From the NCBI GenBank assembly GCA_963847675.1, contig CAWKAP010000007.1, positions 1 through 64,000 on the forward strand: 64,000 nt of DNA, written 5' to 3'. The notes below the pieces were generated by a model. That model worked only from the letters and a program-made list of their open reading frames with translations. It made no database searches and had not been told where the DNA came from. The translations under genes were made by a program, and so were the position numbers. Below, piece after piece: positions 18,704 through 27,988 of the stretch (its first letter is position 1; every line of letters starts with the position of its first letter). Source of the stretch: JADJWR01 sp963847675. GTDB taxonomy: Bacteria > Pseudomonadota > Gammaproteobacteria > Burkholderiales > Burkholderiaceae_F.

Positions 18704-20578
18704 ATGACACTGATGGAAACTCTACTTGCTCTAGCGACATTGCTCGGCGGGCTCGCCGCTGCCTGGTATTTCTGGGACAAGTATCGCGAGGTCAAGACAC
18801 CGAACGAAGCGCCAGCCAGCGCGGGCACACGCACGCGAAAGCTCGCTCCGGCCAAGCCTGTCGTGGTTCGCGCGCAAACGCGGGCCTTTTGCGTACTGAT
18901 GGGCGAGGACGAAGGGGCAACACGCAGCGCATTGCACGCGAGTCGTGACGTGGTCGTGTCTGCACTGAAGGAGTCTGGCGCGCGGCTCGTCGAAACACCA
19001 GCCGACACCGTGCTTGCCGAGTTCGGCAGCGGGTCGAATGGTGTTGCCGCCGCCATCGCCGCGCGCGACGCTCTTCTTGTTGCCAACCAAAGTGCCGCGG
19101 CGGCAACCCGAGTCCATTACCGATTTGGAATCGACCAGGGCCAGGTCGAAAAGGGCCACGCAGGTCCGGCAGGACTGGCGGTCGAGGGTGCAGCAGCGCT
19201 GGCACTGCGGGCGCATACCGACGGCATCCAGCTCAGCGAAGCCGTGCGTGGGCAATTGCCGAGTGATGTTGCGCTCATGACCTCGCCAGTCGAGGGCCTG
19301 GGTCACGTTCTAACGGCCGGCGGGCTGCAAGCTCGCGGTGGACCGCTGCAGATGGAGACACTGGACCTGCCGCTGCCGGACAAGCCGTCAATTCTGCTGC
19401 TGCCGTTCAAGGCCATGGAGGACACGGAGGGACGTGCGTCTGCGCTTGCCGAAGGCTTGCGCATCGACGTCCAGAATGCGTTGACCAAGATGTCCGGCGT
19501 GTTCCTCATTGGCGCTGGAAGCGCGAATGCCATGCGAGGCGTTCCGGCGGCAGAGGCGGGCCGGCGGGCCGGCGTGCGGCATGCGCTGGAAGGGTCTGTG
19601 CGCCAGTCGGGTGACCAAGTGCGCGTTGGCGTCGAACTCATCGACACGGCAAACAACGCCGTGGTTTGGTCGCAGCGTTACGATCGGTTGCTGGCCGAGA
19701 CGTTCGCATTGCAGGATGAGATCACCGAGAAGATCGTCACGGCCCTCGACGTCCGTCTGTCGGGCGGGGAGCAGGCCCGCGTCTGGCGGAAGTGCCTGAT
19801 CGACCCGAAGGCGCGCGAGCATTTCTACAACGGCGTTCAGTCGTTCTTTCGAATGAACGCCGAGTCGATGGCAAGTGCACGCGCCTGCTTTGAGCGTGTC
19901 GCGGAACGGGTGCCGGATTCCCCTCTTGGCGGCACCTGGGTAGCCTTGACGTTGTGGTTTGACGTCACGCGGGGCTGGGCGCCAGATCCCGTTGTCGCTC
20001 GCGAGCGTGCTGGCGAATGGGCGGAGCGCGCCGCAGCTATGCCCGACGCGGACGGCCAGGCGCAAACCGTACTTGGCAATGTTCGTCTGCTTCAGCGCCG
20101 CTTCGATGAAGCCCTGGCGGTTGCGCGTGAGGCCCTGACCATCCGTCCGGGCTGCAGCAATGCCAACATCTTCCTGGCTAACGTGCTGCTGCATTGCGGA
20201 GAGCCGGCGACGGCTGTCGTTCACGCCAAGCGGGCGATCCGCTATATGCCTGTCTATCCCCCCTGGTTCGCGGAGATCCTTGCCGCCGCATATCGGGACG
20301 CCGGTCTCGTCGATCTTGCGGTGATTGCGGCGCGCGAGGCGCTGCGGATTGCGCCGTCGGCCGTCAACGGCCGGTTGATCCTGGCGAGTGCATTGGTGCG
20401 TAGTGGCTGGCTTGCCGATGCCAAGCGGGTAGTAAGCGAAGTCAAGACGCTTGACCCTGCGCTTACGTTGACGCGATATGCGGAGGCGCAACCGTATCGC
20501 GATGAAGGAGTCATCGAGCGGCTCGCGGCGGATTTGCGGGCGGCCGGGCTGCCCGATCCGTCGCCCGGGAGCGCATAG
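18704..20578 (+). CDS. Degenerate adenylate cyclase domain - TolB/FlgO-like - TPR membrane protein
   Basis: A 624-residue protein anchored by one N-terminal segment (LLALATLLGGLAAAWYFW). Residues about 55-220 align with class III cyclase domains of the CyaA-TPR type, but the catalytic core is lost: the usual D-x-x-G-Y/F-S metal site is replaced by RAFCVLMGEDEGATRS, and the T-G-D-G site by TPADTVL. Residues 225-360 are TolB/FlgO-like (SILLLPFKAMEDTEGRAS; VRHALEGSVRQSGDQVRVGV). TPR-like helices fill the rest. It probably serves as a scaffold or sensor rather than making cAMP. The start ATG 18704 is chosen to give a compact anchor; a longer frame opens at 18620. Confidence 0.72.
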   Translation: MTLMETLLALATLLGGLAAAWYFWDKYREVKTPNEAPASAGTRTRKLAPAKPVVVRAQTRAFCVLMGEDEGATRSALHASRDVVVSALKESGARLVETPADTVLAEFGSGSNGVAAAIAARDALLVANQSAAAATRVHYRFGIDQGQVEKGHAGPAGLAVEGAAALALRAHTDGIQLSEAVRGQLPSDVALMTSPVEGLGHVLTAGGLQARGGPLQMETLDLPLPDKPSILLLPFKAMEDTEGRASALAEGLRIDVQNALTKMSGVFLIGAGSANAMRGVPAAEAGRRAGVRHALEGSVRQSGDQVRVGVELIDTANNAVVWSQRYDRLLAETFALQDEITEKIVTALDVRLSGGEQARVWRKCLIDPKAREHFYNGVQSFFRMNAESMASARACFERVAERVPDSPLGGTWVALTLWFDVTRGWAPDPVVARERAGEWAERAAAMPDADGQAQTVLGNVRLLQRRFDEALAVAREALTIRPGCSNANIFLANVLLHCGEPATAVVHAKRAIRYMPVYPPWFAEILAAAYRDAGLVDLAVIAAREALRIAPSAVNGRLILASALVRSGWLADAKRVVSEVKTLDPALTLTRYAEAQPYRDEGVIERLAADLRAAGLPDPSPGSA

Positions 20579-21071
20579 CCGCTGCTGGCCGAGCACGGGC
20601 CCAGGTAGGCCGCCACAAAGCGGTCCGCGACCGGAAAGCAGACGCTCCGACCGACTCAGGGCGACCCACTGCGGCTGTTGGGTCTCAGGAGAAGCCGGTC
20701 ACCTGGAGAGTTCGATGGCGGCGGAGAACGCGGTGATCTGACCGCTTCACTAAGCGGCCTCGGGCTCGCCGCAAGCAGGGCGCGGTTGTTCACGGTGCGG
20801 GCCGGCGGAGCAGGACTATGATCCGCTGCCTCGGCGTCGGAAATTTTGATAGTCCCGATCACCCAGAGATCGGAGCAACAGCCTATTCGTCAGCCGTTGA
20901 GCAGCGGCCGGATCGCCGTGTCACTCACATGCACCAAAAGTTGTGGAGTAGGTGTCGATTTTTCTTACAGTTCCTACATGAGTATCAACACTTATTTATT
21001 CAATAAATCATAAGGTTGCATTCTAGGCCCGCAACTTGCTTAAGAAGCTGGGTCATAAATTGGGAGGTCAC
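20579..21071. other. Gene-free stretch: repeat block then AT-richer promoter region with a palindrome
   Basis: The left part (20597-20650) is a copy of the block at 18351-18400. The right part (about 20935-21030) is clearly AT-richer than its surroundings and contains a perfect ATTTATT-C-AATAAAT palindrome at 20994-21008, 64 bases before the chosen start of the PEP-CTERM gene. This is the likely promoter or operator region of that gene. A 62-codon open frame here shows no protein pattern. Confidence 0.5.
20994..21008. promoter_or_regulatory. Perfect AT palindrome upstream of the PEP-CTERM gene
   Basis: ATTTATT, one base, AATAAAT, inside an AT-rich patch that stands out in a GC-rich genome. 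The position ahead of a secreted-protein gene suggests an operator or open-complex region. This is inference from position only. Confidence 0.4.
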
Positions 21072-21689
21072 TTGGCTGCGAAGCTCCTGCGAGTTCTGGT
21101 AGCAATTGCTGCTTTGGTGATTGGCGCACAAGCCCACGCCAATTTGGTGACCAACGGCGGATTTGAATCCGGCGACCTCTCGGGCTGGACCGTCGTGCCG
21201 GGCAGCAGCACTTTTTGCTCGCCTCCCTTAACTGTCGTCCAGGCCGGGCAGGCGTTTTGTGCACTCAACTTTAATTTTTCTTTCAGCCAGCACTCGGGCA
21301 CCTATGCTGCGCTGTTTGCGAATGACTCATCAGACTTGTGGTACCTAGAGCAAACACTGCCCACGACGCCGGGCGCCTCTTACCACTTGTCGTACTGGCT
21401 GCGAAATAGTGATCAGTTCGGGACGACTCCGAACCAGTTTGCGGTGTTGTGGGGCGGCATCCTTGTGACGTCCGAGACCAATCTCTCGGGGTTTGACTAC
21501 GCTCTGTACGAATTCACTGGACTCATGGCGACGAGTTCCTCCACGGTTCTGCGCTTCGGAGCGCGCCACGGGCCGACCTACTTCCAACTGGATGATGTCG
21601 CCGTCGCCGTCGTCCCCGAACCCGGCACCCTCGCCCTTCTCGGCCTCGGCCTCGCCGCTCTAGCCGCTACGCGTAAGCGCAAGCAGTAA
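21072..21689 (+). CDS. PEP-CTERM sorting domain-containing secreted protein
   Basis: A 205-residue exported protein. A signal peptide covers about residues 1-22 (LLRVLVAIAALVIGAQAHA). A beta-rich middle follows (LVTNGGFESGDLSGWTVVPG, a carbohydrate-binding-like opening). The C-terminal sorting signal is complete: VPEPGTLALLGLGLAALA followed by basic TRKRKQ. EpsH/exosortase normally cleaves such tails; no exosortase is in this window. TTG at 21072 is preferred because GGGAGGT lies just upstream and the signal peptide then begins cleanly; a TTG at 21036 is also in frame. Confidence 0.85.
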   Translation: MAAKLLRVLVAIAALVIGAQAHANLVTNGGFESGDLSGWTVVPGSSTFCSPPLTVVQAGQAFCALNFNFSFSQHSGTYAALFANDSSDLWYLEQTLPTTPGASYHLSYWLRNSDQFGTTPNQFAVLWGGILVTSETNLSGFDYALYEFTGLMATSSSTVLRFGARHGPTYFQLDDVAVAVVPEPGTLALLGLGLAALAATRKRKQ

Positions 21690-21709
21690 TCGGCAACGCC
21701 TGACGACAT

Positions 21710-21733
21710 GCCCGCCCATGTGGCGGGCTTTTT
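21710..21733 (+). terminator. Rho-independent terminator after the PEP-CTERM gene
   Basis: A stem of GCCCGCC (21710-21716) with GGCGGGC (21722-21728), a five-base loop and a run of five T directly after. It lies 20 bases beyond the stop codon. Confidence 0.85.
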
Positions 21734-22336
21734 GTTGGTTGAGACGACCGCTGCAGGGAGGACATTCGTCACGCAGGCAACGGGCTGCTTGTGGCCGGGT
21801 GCTGAGATTTCCCTGGTTCGCCGAAAGCGGGAGTTGGGAAATCGGGCGCCGGCCGCCAACGTCAACTCTCCGGCTTGACCGGGAAAGCGAACAACCGGCC
21901 AGTTCCCGCCCTTCGTTAGCCCGTGACGCGCCGTTCCGAGCGACCGGTGACCAAGTGGAGCCGACGTTGCTCGTCGCCCAGGAGAAAACCGAGTCGGATT
22001 CTCCGCATTGCTGACACTCGAAGAGTTCGTTGCTCGCCAGCACGCCGCGTTGCGCGAACGGCTGCATCAGGACGCGGCGAACTGGTACTACCGACCCTCT
22101 GCGGTCCTTCGCCTAGTCGAACCGAGCGGCGGCGTTGCAGCGTAAGGAGCCAGCGGCGAGTACCCGCTTTCTGGAAGCCCAGTTTCATGAATCATGGAGC
22201 CGGTCGGCCGCTGTTCGCGTAGGCCTGCGTGCAACCCATTGCAGGCATGCAGCCTTCTCGACAGCAGGGGCTGCCAGTCGCCCGCAAGGCGGCCCTTCGT
22301 GCGACTTGCCGTATCGACAGGCTTCCCGAGTCTGCG
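21734..22336. repeat. Gene-free stretch with degenerate intergenic repeats
   Basis: About 600 bases between the terminator and the end of the third sulfatase gene. It includes GAAAGCGAACAACCG at 21893-21907, an exact 15-base match to 25020-25034, and CGAGCGACCGGTGACC near 21940. No coding, tRNA or transposase signal was seen. Confidence 0.5.
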
Positions 22337-24694
22337 CTACTTCACAGGCTGCACTGCAAGGGTGACCTTGTTGATCGTGCCGGTGAACCGGGTCTCCGCG
22401 CCGATGCCGATGCCTTCGGCTACCGGCGTCTGGTTGTCGATGCCGACATCGGCGGTCTCGTCGGCCGAGAAGATGTTCGGCTGCGTCTTGTCGACGCGGC
22501 CCTCGGCGACTGGCTTGCCGTTGACCAGCAGCGTGGCCTTGCCGCCCTTGCCCAGGCCACCGCCGTCGTAGGCGAAGTCCAGCATCACCGTTGCCGCCCC
22601 TGCGGGCAGCGCGTCAGGCGCGGTGACGCTATAGCGCGCCAGGCCGAGGTAGTTGTAGGTATAGGCCGGCTTGCCGTCCTTCATGTACAGCGACCAGCCG
22701 CCGAAGCGCCCGCCCTGTGACAGGATCGCGCCATTGGCGCCGCCGGGCGGCACGTCGATCTCTGCTGTGATCTTGCTCGAGCGGTTCTTGATGTTCATGA
22801 AGGTGTTCTCCAGCATGCCCTGCATACCTTCGTACAAGGTCAGGCTGGTGCGATCGCCGAGCAGGTCGGGCCGGCCGGCCAAGGTCGGGTTGGTGCGCTC
22901 GATGGTGCGGTCGTCGATCGGCAGCACGTGGTACTTCTGCGCCTCCGTCATGAACAGCGCCTGCATCGTCTTCAGCCTCGCCGGCTGCTTTGCCGCCAGG
23001 TCGTCAGTCAGGCTGAAGTCGTTCTTCACGTCGTACAGTTCCCACACGTCGCTCGTCAGCGGCCGCAGGTTGCTGGTCTGCCACGGTGCGCGGTGGATCG
23101 CGCGTGCGAACCAGCCGTCGTGGTAGATCGCGCGGTTGCCGAACATCTCGAAGTACTGCGTCTTGTGCCGCTCCGGCGCCTTCGCGTCGTTGAAGGTGTA
23201 GAGCAAGCTGGTGCCTTCGATCGGCGTTTGCACCACGCCGTTGACGCGCTTCGGCTGCGGCAGGCCGGCGGCTTCCAACACCGTCGGCGCAACGTCGATG
23301 ACGTGCGAGAACTGGTTGCGCAAGCCGCCCTTGTCCTTGATGCCCTTCGGCCAGTGAATCACCGTGCCGTTGCGCGTCCCGCCGAAGTCGGATGCGACCT
23401 GCTTGGTCCACTGGAAAGGCGTGTCGAATGCCACCGCCCAACCGGCGGCCATGTGCGGGAAGGTTTCCGGGCCACCCCACTTGTCGATCAGCGGGATCAG
23501 GTCCTCGACCTTCTCCTCGACGCCGTTGAAGTAGGTCATCTCGTTGTACATGCCGACGAAGCCGCCTTCGGCGCTGGTGCCGTTGTCGCCGGCGATGTAG
23601 ATGAACAGCGTGTTGTCGAACTCGCCGATGTCCTTCAGCGCCTGCACGAAGCGGCCGACCTCGTGGTCGGTCTGTTCCAGGAAGCCGGCGAAGACCTCGG
23701 CCTGGCGCGCAAACAGCCGCCGGTGTTCGGCGGGCAGCGTATCCCAAGCCTTGATGTCGTCGGGCCGCTTGGCCAGTTTCGTGCCGGCCGGCACCACGCC
23801 CAGCTGCATCTGCCGCTGCAGCGTCTCGGTACGTGTGGCGTCCCAGCCCTTGTCGAACTGGCCCTTGTACTTGTCGGCCCAGGCCTTCGGCACGTGGTGC
23901 GGCGCGTGCACCGCGCCGGTGGCGTAGTAGACGAAGAATGGCTTGTCCGGCGTCATCGACTGCTGCGCCTTGACCCAATTAATGGCCTGGTTGGTCATGT
24001 CGATGGTGAAGTGATAGTCCTTCATCTTCGGCGGGTCGACTTTGATCACGCCGTCGTAGACCAGCGGGTACCACTGGTCGGTCTCGCCGCCGATGAAGCC
24101 GTAGAACTTGTCGAAGCCCTGGCGCGTGGGCCAGCGGTCGAACGGGCCCGACACGCTTGTCTCCCAGGCCGCGGTTTCATGCCACTTACCGAACGCACCG
24201 GTGCTGTAGCCGTTCAGCCGCATCATCTCGGCCAGCGGCGCGACGCTGTTCGGGATCTGCCCGGTGTTGCCCGGAAATGCGGTCGCCGTCTCCATGATCG
24301 AGCCGGCGTTCGCGGTGTGGTGGTTGCGGCCGGACTTCAGCGCAACGCGCGTCGGCGAGCACAGCGCAGTGGTGTGGAAGTTGTTGAAGCGCAGGCCGCC
24401 CTGGGCCAGCTGGTCCAGCGTCGGCATGCGGATCGGGCCGCCGAAGGTGCTGGGCCCGCCGAATCCGACGTCGTCGATCAGCACGATCACCACATTGGGT
24501 GCGCCCTTGGGGGCCTTGACCTCGAACCGTGGCGGTGGTTTGACGTTTCGCGCGTCGAGTTCTGTATAGGTCGGCCGTCTGGGCTCCGCGATCGGAAGGG
24601 TCGTGCGATCCAGCTTCTCGGCTGCAGAAGCGAAGCCGATCAGGGACGAGAGAATGCCTGCAACTGCGGCGGCTACTATGTTTGCTGACTTCAA
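22337..24694 (-). CDS. Arylsulfatase A-family sulfatase, secreted, intact
   Basis: A 785-residue intact relative of the broken gene at 185-2597. The start is read as TTG at 24692-24694, with GAGGAG seven bases upstream and a good signal peptide (IVAAAVAGILSSLIGFASAA). Metal ligands lie in VLIDDVGFGG (Asp74, Asp75). The formylglycine motif C-S-P-T-R begins at Cys112, followed by SGRNHH and GKWHET. A C-terminal beta-sandwich (about residues 600-785) resembles that of bacterial arylsulfatases near 80-90 kDa. It is monocistronic here. Likely role: release of sulfate from organic sulfate esters; the substrate is unknown. Confidence 0.9.
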   Translation of the reverse strand: MKSANIVAAAVAGILSSLIGFASAAEKLDRTTLPIAEPRRPTYTELDARNVKPPPRFEVKAPKGAPNVVIVLIDDVGFGGPSTFGGPIRMPTLDQLAQGGLRFNNFHTTALCSPTRVALKSGRNHHTANAGSIMETATAFPGNTGQIPNSVAPLAEMMRLNGYSTGAFGKWHETAAWETSVSGPFDRWPTRQGFDKFYGFIGGETDQWYPLVYDGVIKVDPPKMKDYHFTIDMTNQAINWVKAQQSMTPDKPFFVYYATGAVHAPHHVPKAWADKYKGQFDKGWDATRTETLQRQMQLGVVPAGTKLAKRPDDIKAWDTLPAEHRRLFARQAEVFAGFLEQTDHEVGRFVQALKDIGEFDNTLFIYIAGDNGTSAEGGFVGMYNEMTYFNGVEEKVEDLIPLIDKWGGPETFPHMAAGWAVAFDTPFQWTKQVASDFGGTRNGTVIHWPKGIKDKGGLRNQFSHVIDVAPTVLEAAGLPQPKRVNGVVQTPIEGTSLLYTFNDAKAPERHKTQYFEMFGNRAIYHDGWFARAIHRAPWQTSNLRPLTSDVWELYDVKNDFSLTDDLAAKQPARLKTMQALFMTEAQKYHVLPIDDRTIERTNPTLAGRPDLLGDRTSLTLYEGMQGMLENTFMNIKNRSSKITAEIDVPPGGANGAILSQGGRFGGWSLYMKDGKPAYTYNYLGLARYSVTAPDALPAGAATVMLDFAYDGGGLGKGGKATLLVNGKPVAEGRVDKTQPNIFSADETADVGIDNQTPVAEGIGIGAETRFTGTINKVTLAVQPVK

Positions 24695-25230
24695 GAACGA
24701 CTCCTCGCTTTGGTGCGCTTGTCCGGCGCCGCTTGGCACCTCACACAATTCGATGCCGACCGCTGGATTGCCGGATCGAACATGGCGCATGGTACTGGCA
24801 GTTCTGAAGTTCTGAATCTGTCAGGTCCCATCTGGCAGCATGCGCTGTCGGGAGATGCGAGCTGCGCCGGCCCCTGGCCGAATGCGGGTGCATCGTCCAA
24901 CGATTTCATCACCACAATGCCGACCGCCGACTTGCATCTTCAACGGCAATTCTGGAGCAGGCAGATCGAACAGTCGAATGACCGGACTCTCCGCCAAGGC
25001 AACCGTCGGGCCTGATCGCGAAAGCGAACAACCGACCAACAGCGGAAACTTCGGCGTTCACCGACACACTGCCGAAGGAAGCACGAATCGATGCGCTCAG
25101 GCGGCATACGGCCAATGGACCCGACGTCGGAGCGCGCATCGTCTAAAGTCCGCTTCGCGGCGCGAGCCGGCGTGGTTCAGGTAAAGGACCCGCGGCCTGG
25201 GCCGATCTGAGGCACACGTGGAGATCGGCA
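24695..25230. repeat. Gene-free stretch with degenerate intergenic repeats
   Basis: About 535 bases upstream of both the divergent sulfatase and the ChaC gene. It holds the second copy of GAAAGCGAACAACCG (25020-25034) and related text (GAATGACCGGACTCTCCGCC near 24975). No protein-like frame was seen. Promoters for both flanking genes should lie here. Confidence 0.45.
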
Positions 25231-25965
25231 ATGGCACCCGCAGCGGACCCCTTCTCGTATCACCCGGAGTTGCGCGACCGGATCGCCGATCCGCTGACCT
25301 CGCCCTCGCGCACGCTCACGACGGCAAAGCTCGCGGCTCTGACGAAGACGCGCGGTTTGCCGGCCGATTGGTGGTATGCCGACAGCGCGCGGGAGGCCGA
25401 GCGCGCCGAAAACCTCGCCGGCCGGCGGGACGCCGACCTCTGGGTGTTCGGCTATGGATCCTTGATGTGGGACCCAGGGGTCCGCTTTGAAGAAGTGCGG
25501 CGGGCCCATGTCCCCGGATACGCGCGACGCTTCATTCTCAAGGACATCTACGGCGGCAGAGGCACGATGGATGCGCCCGGCCTGATGGTCGCCCTCGACA
25601 AGGGGGGCGGGTGCGACGGGCTTGCGTTCAGGATTTCCCGCGCAAACCTCGATGAGGAAACGGAGGTCCTGTGGCGGCGCGAAAGAATCGGCCCCGCGTA
25701 TACGCCCGTGTTCGTCGAGGCCGTCGCAGCGAACACTCGCCTGACGGCGCTCACCTTCGTGGCAGACCACGAGGCTGAGCTGATTGATGCCGGTCTTAGC
25801 CGCGCGCAGCAGATCGAGTATTGCGCGACCGGCACCGGCTTCATGGGCTCGAGCCTGGACTATCTCAGAAACATCGACCGTCAGTTTGCGGCGCTCGGCA
25901 TTCAGGATGACGAGGTGTCGGATCTGCTGCGCGAAGCGGAGGCTTACCGCGATCTTGCGAATTGA
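25231..25965 (+). CDS. chaC: Gamma-glutamylcyclotransferase, ChaC family
   Basis: A 244-residue ChaC-type enzyme that degrades glutathione to 5-oxoproline and Cys-Gly. The nucleotide-like substrate loop FGYGSLMWDPG is at about residues 72-82, with VPGYARRFILKD and GLAFRIS following the family pattern and the end IQDDEVSDLLREA. The start ATG 25231 is the first in frame. It is a single gene. E. coli ChaC is smaller in the N-terminal part; the extra ~45 residues here are common in proteobacterial homologues. Confidence 0.85.
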   Translation: MAPAADPFSYHPELRDRIADPLTSPSRTLTTAKLAALTKTRGLPADWWYADSAREAERAENLAGRRDADLWVFGYGSLMWDPGVRFEEVRRAHVPGYARRFILKDIYGGRGTMDAPGLMVALDKGGGCDGLAFRISRANLDEETEVLWRRERIGPAYTPVFVEAVAANTRLTALTFVADHEAELIDAGLSRAQQIEYCATGTGFMGSSLDYLRNIDRQFAALGIQDDEVSDLLREAEAYRDLAN

Positions 25966-26293
25966 CGCCGCCGGCTTGATCCGGTTGCGGCGTCGTCTTT
26001 GCATCAAGCCAAAATGGCTTCACGAGGAGCAAACGTCGGTCTTGACCAGCAGACGGCGACGGGAGAGGGGGCGCTGTCGGGTCCGCGTTCACATGAACGC
26101 GATTGTGCGCAACGCGCAGGTCGCACGCGCGAGGCCGGATTCACGCCTGTGCAACGGCAGTACCGCGAACTCGGAGAACGAGTTTCTATCCCTTCCTTGG
26201 CATCCGACCCCGCCTGGCTGCCGATGTCCGTTGCCGGCGGCGATGAGGTTCCGCCTGGGGTCGGCTCTGGCTGTCTGGGTTCCGCGCGGCGCG
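25966..26293. other. Gene-free stretch, nothing recognised
   Basis: About 330 bases between convergent ends of chaC and the TPP-enzyme gene. I see no coding pattern, no clear terminator hairpin with T-run and no tRNA. Confidence 0.4.
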
Positions 26294-27850
26294 TCAGACC
26301 GCCGCTTCGATCAGATACGGTCCGCCGCTGGCGAAGGCGCGCCGCACTTCGCGCACGAACTCATCGGCGTTCTGCACCCGCGCGCCGGGCACGCCGTGGC
26401 CCTTGGCCAGCGCCACCCAGTCGAGCGCGGGCTGATCGAGGCGCAGCATCGCGTCGGCCTTCGGGCCACCGACCTGCGCGCCGACGCCTTTGAGTTCGCC
26501 CTGCAGGATTCGGTAGGCGCGGTTGGCGAAGATCACCGCCACCACCGGAGCCGACTCGCGCGCGATGCTCCATAGCGCCTGCACGGTGTACATCGCGGCT
26601 CCGTCTCCTTCGAGCGCGAGCACCGGCCGTCCCGGCGCAGCGATCGCCGCGCCGAGCGCGGCCGGCAGGCCGAAGCCGATCGCTCCCCCCATCACGGCCA
26701 GCGAATCGTGTGGCGCGGCGGCGGCAAAACGCGGCCCGAACGCGCGGCCGGTGCTCACCGACTCGTCGACCACGATCGCGTCCTCGGGCAGCAGCGCGGC
26801 CAGCGCGTCGCCGACGATCTCGGCGTTGAGCGCGCCGGCGCTGCGCAGCGCCTCGACATCGACCGGATGGTCCGCCGTTACACGCACAGCCGCTGCGCCG
26901 AGTTCGTCGCGCAACGCATCCAGCGCGGCGGGCACGTCATCGCGCGCATCGACGAGCGTGAGCGTCCTGCAACCGGGCGGCTTCAGTTCGCTCGGCTTGC
27001 CCGGATAGGCGAAGAAGGCGATCGGATCGGCCGCGCCGGCAAGCACCAGGCACTCGGCGCCGGCGAGTCTCTCCACCGCGGCGTCGATGGCATACGGCAG
27101 GCGATCCACGCGCACCCGCCCGCGCCCGCCCGGCGTGCGCGCGTTGTAGAACTCGGCCAGCACGCGGCAACCGGTCTTGTGGGCAATCGCCGCAGCCGCT
27201 TCGCGCGCACGCTCGTCGACACCGCCGGCGCCGAGCAGCAGCACGGCGCGCGGGCCGAGTTCGGTCAGCGTGCGGGCGGCTTCACGCACGGCATCGGGAC
27301 GCGGTGCGGCCGGCGCCGCCGGCCCCGGTGCGGCCGCGACCTCGCCGCCCGGCCCCCACGCCGTATCGGCCGGCAGGATCAGCGTTGCGATGCGCCCGAG
27401 CGCGCCGTCGCGGGTCGCGGCAATGGCATCGGCGCCGTCGCGCGCAACGTCGACCGAGGCGCACGACGTCCTGACCCAGTGCGACACCGGCGCCGCGATG
27501 CCCTCGACATCGGAGCGCAGCGGCGATTCGAATCGTGCGTGCGCGACGGCGTGATCGCCGACGATGTTGACGATGCCCGAGCACGCCTTCTTCGCGTTGT
27601 GCAGGTTGGCGATGCCGTTGCCCAGGCCCGGCCCGAGGTGCAGCAGCGTGGCCGCCGGCTTGCGCGCCATCCGGTAGTAGCCGTCCGCCGCACCGGTCGC
27701 CACGCCTTCGAAAAGGCCCAGCACGCAGCGCACGCCGGCGACGTTGTCGAGCGCAGCGACGAAGTGCATCTCCGACGTTCCGGGGTTGGCGAAGCACACG
27801 TCGACGCCGTTGCCGGCAAGCGTTGCGACGAGGGATTCGGCACCGTTCAT
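26294..27850 (-). CDS. Thiamine pyrophosphate-dependent enzyme, acetolactate synthase/benzoylformate decarboxylase-like
   Basis: A 518-residue three-domain TPP enzyme. The N-terminal Pyr domain has NPGTSEMHFVAALD and the catalytic Glu in GLFEGVATGAADGYYRM. A central domain binds or once bound a nucleotide. The C-terminal PP domain has the Mg-TPP motif G-D-G ... N (ALEGDGAAMYTVQALW to VIFANRAYRIL). It is annotated as a large acetolactate synthase-like subunit in many betaproteobacteria; with no small subunit beside it, a decarboxylase role on a 2-oxo acid is at least as likely. It is a single gene. Confidence 0.8.
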   Translation of the reverse strand: MNGAESLVATLAGNGVDVCFANPGTSEMHFVAALDNVAGVRCVLGLFEGVATGAADGYYRMARKPAATLLHLGPGLGNGIANLHNAKKACSGIVNIVGDHAVAHARFESPLRSDVEGIAAPVSHWVRTSCASVDVARDGADAIAATRDGALGRIATLILPADTAWGPGGEVAAAPGPAAPAAPRPDAVREAARTLTELGPRAVLLLGAGGVDERAREAAAAIAHKTGCRVLAEFYNARTPGGRGRVRVDRLPYAIDAAVERLAGAECLVLAGAADPIAFFAYPGKPSELKPPGCRTLTLVDARDDVPAALDALRDELGAAAVRVTADHPVDVEALRSAGALNAEIVGDALAALLPEDAIVVDESVSTGRAFGPRFAAAAPHDSLAVMGGAIGFGLPAALGAAIAAPGRPVLALEGDGAAMYTVQALWSIARESAPVVAVIFANRAYRILQGELKGVGAQVGGPKADAMLRLDQPALDWVALAKGHGVPGARVQNADEFVREVRRAFASGGPYLIEAAV

Positions 27851-27988
27851 GTTCGCTCCGTTCGTGCGGCCCCGAGTCAGCGGAACGTGTGAAAAGCCTT
27901 GCGGCCGAGGACCTTGGGTCCGCTGGCGGATGGCTGCCGATGCGAACGGCGACTGCCACCGCGGCCGCCATGGATCGTGAGACTGCTT

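Noticed and set aside
20818..21006. A 62-codon open frame upstream of the PEP-CTERM gene
   Set aside because: No ribosome-binding site or family pattern, and it ends in the AT-rich region that looks like a promoter.
14597..25230. Insertion sequence or transposon as source of the intergenic repeats
   Set aside because: No transposase, terminal inverted repeats or target duplications could be found near the repeat blocks.
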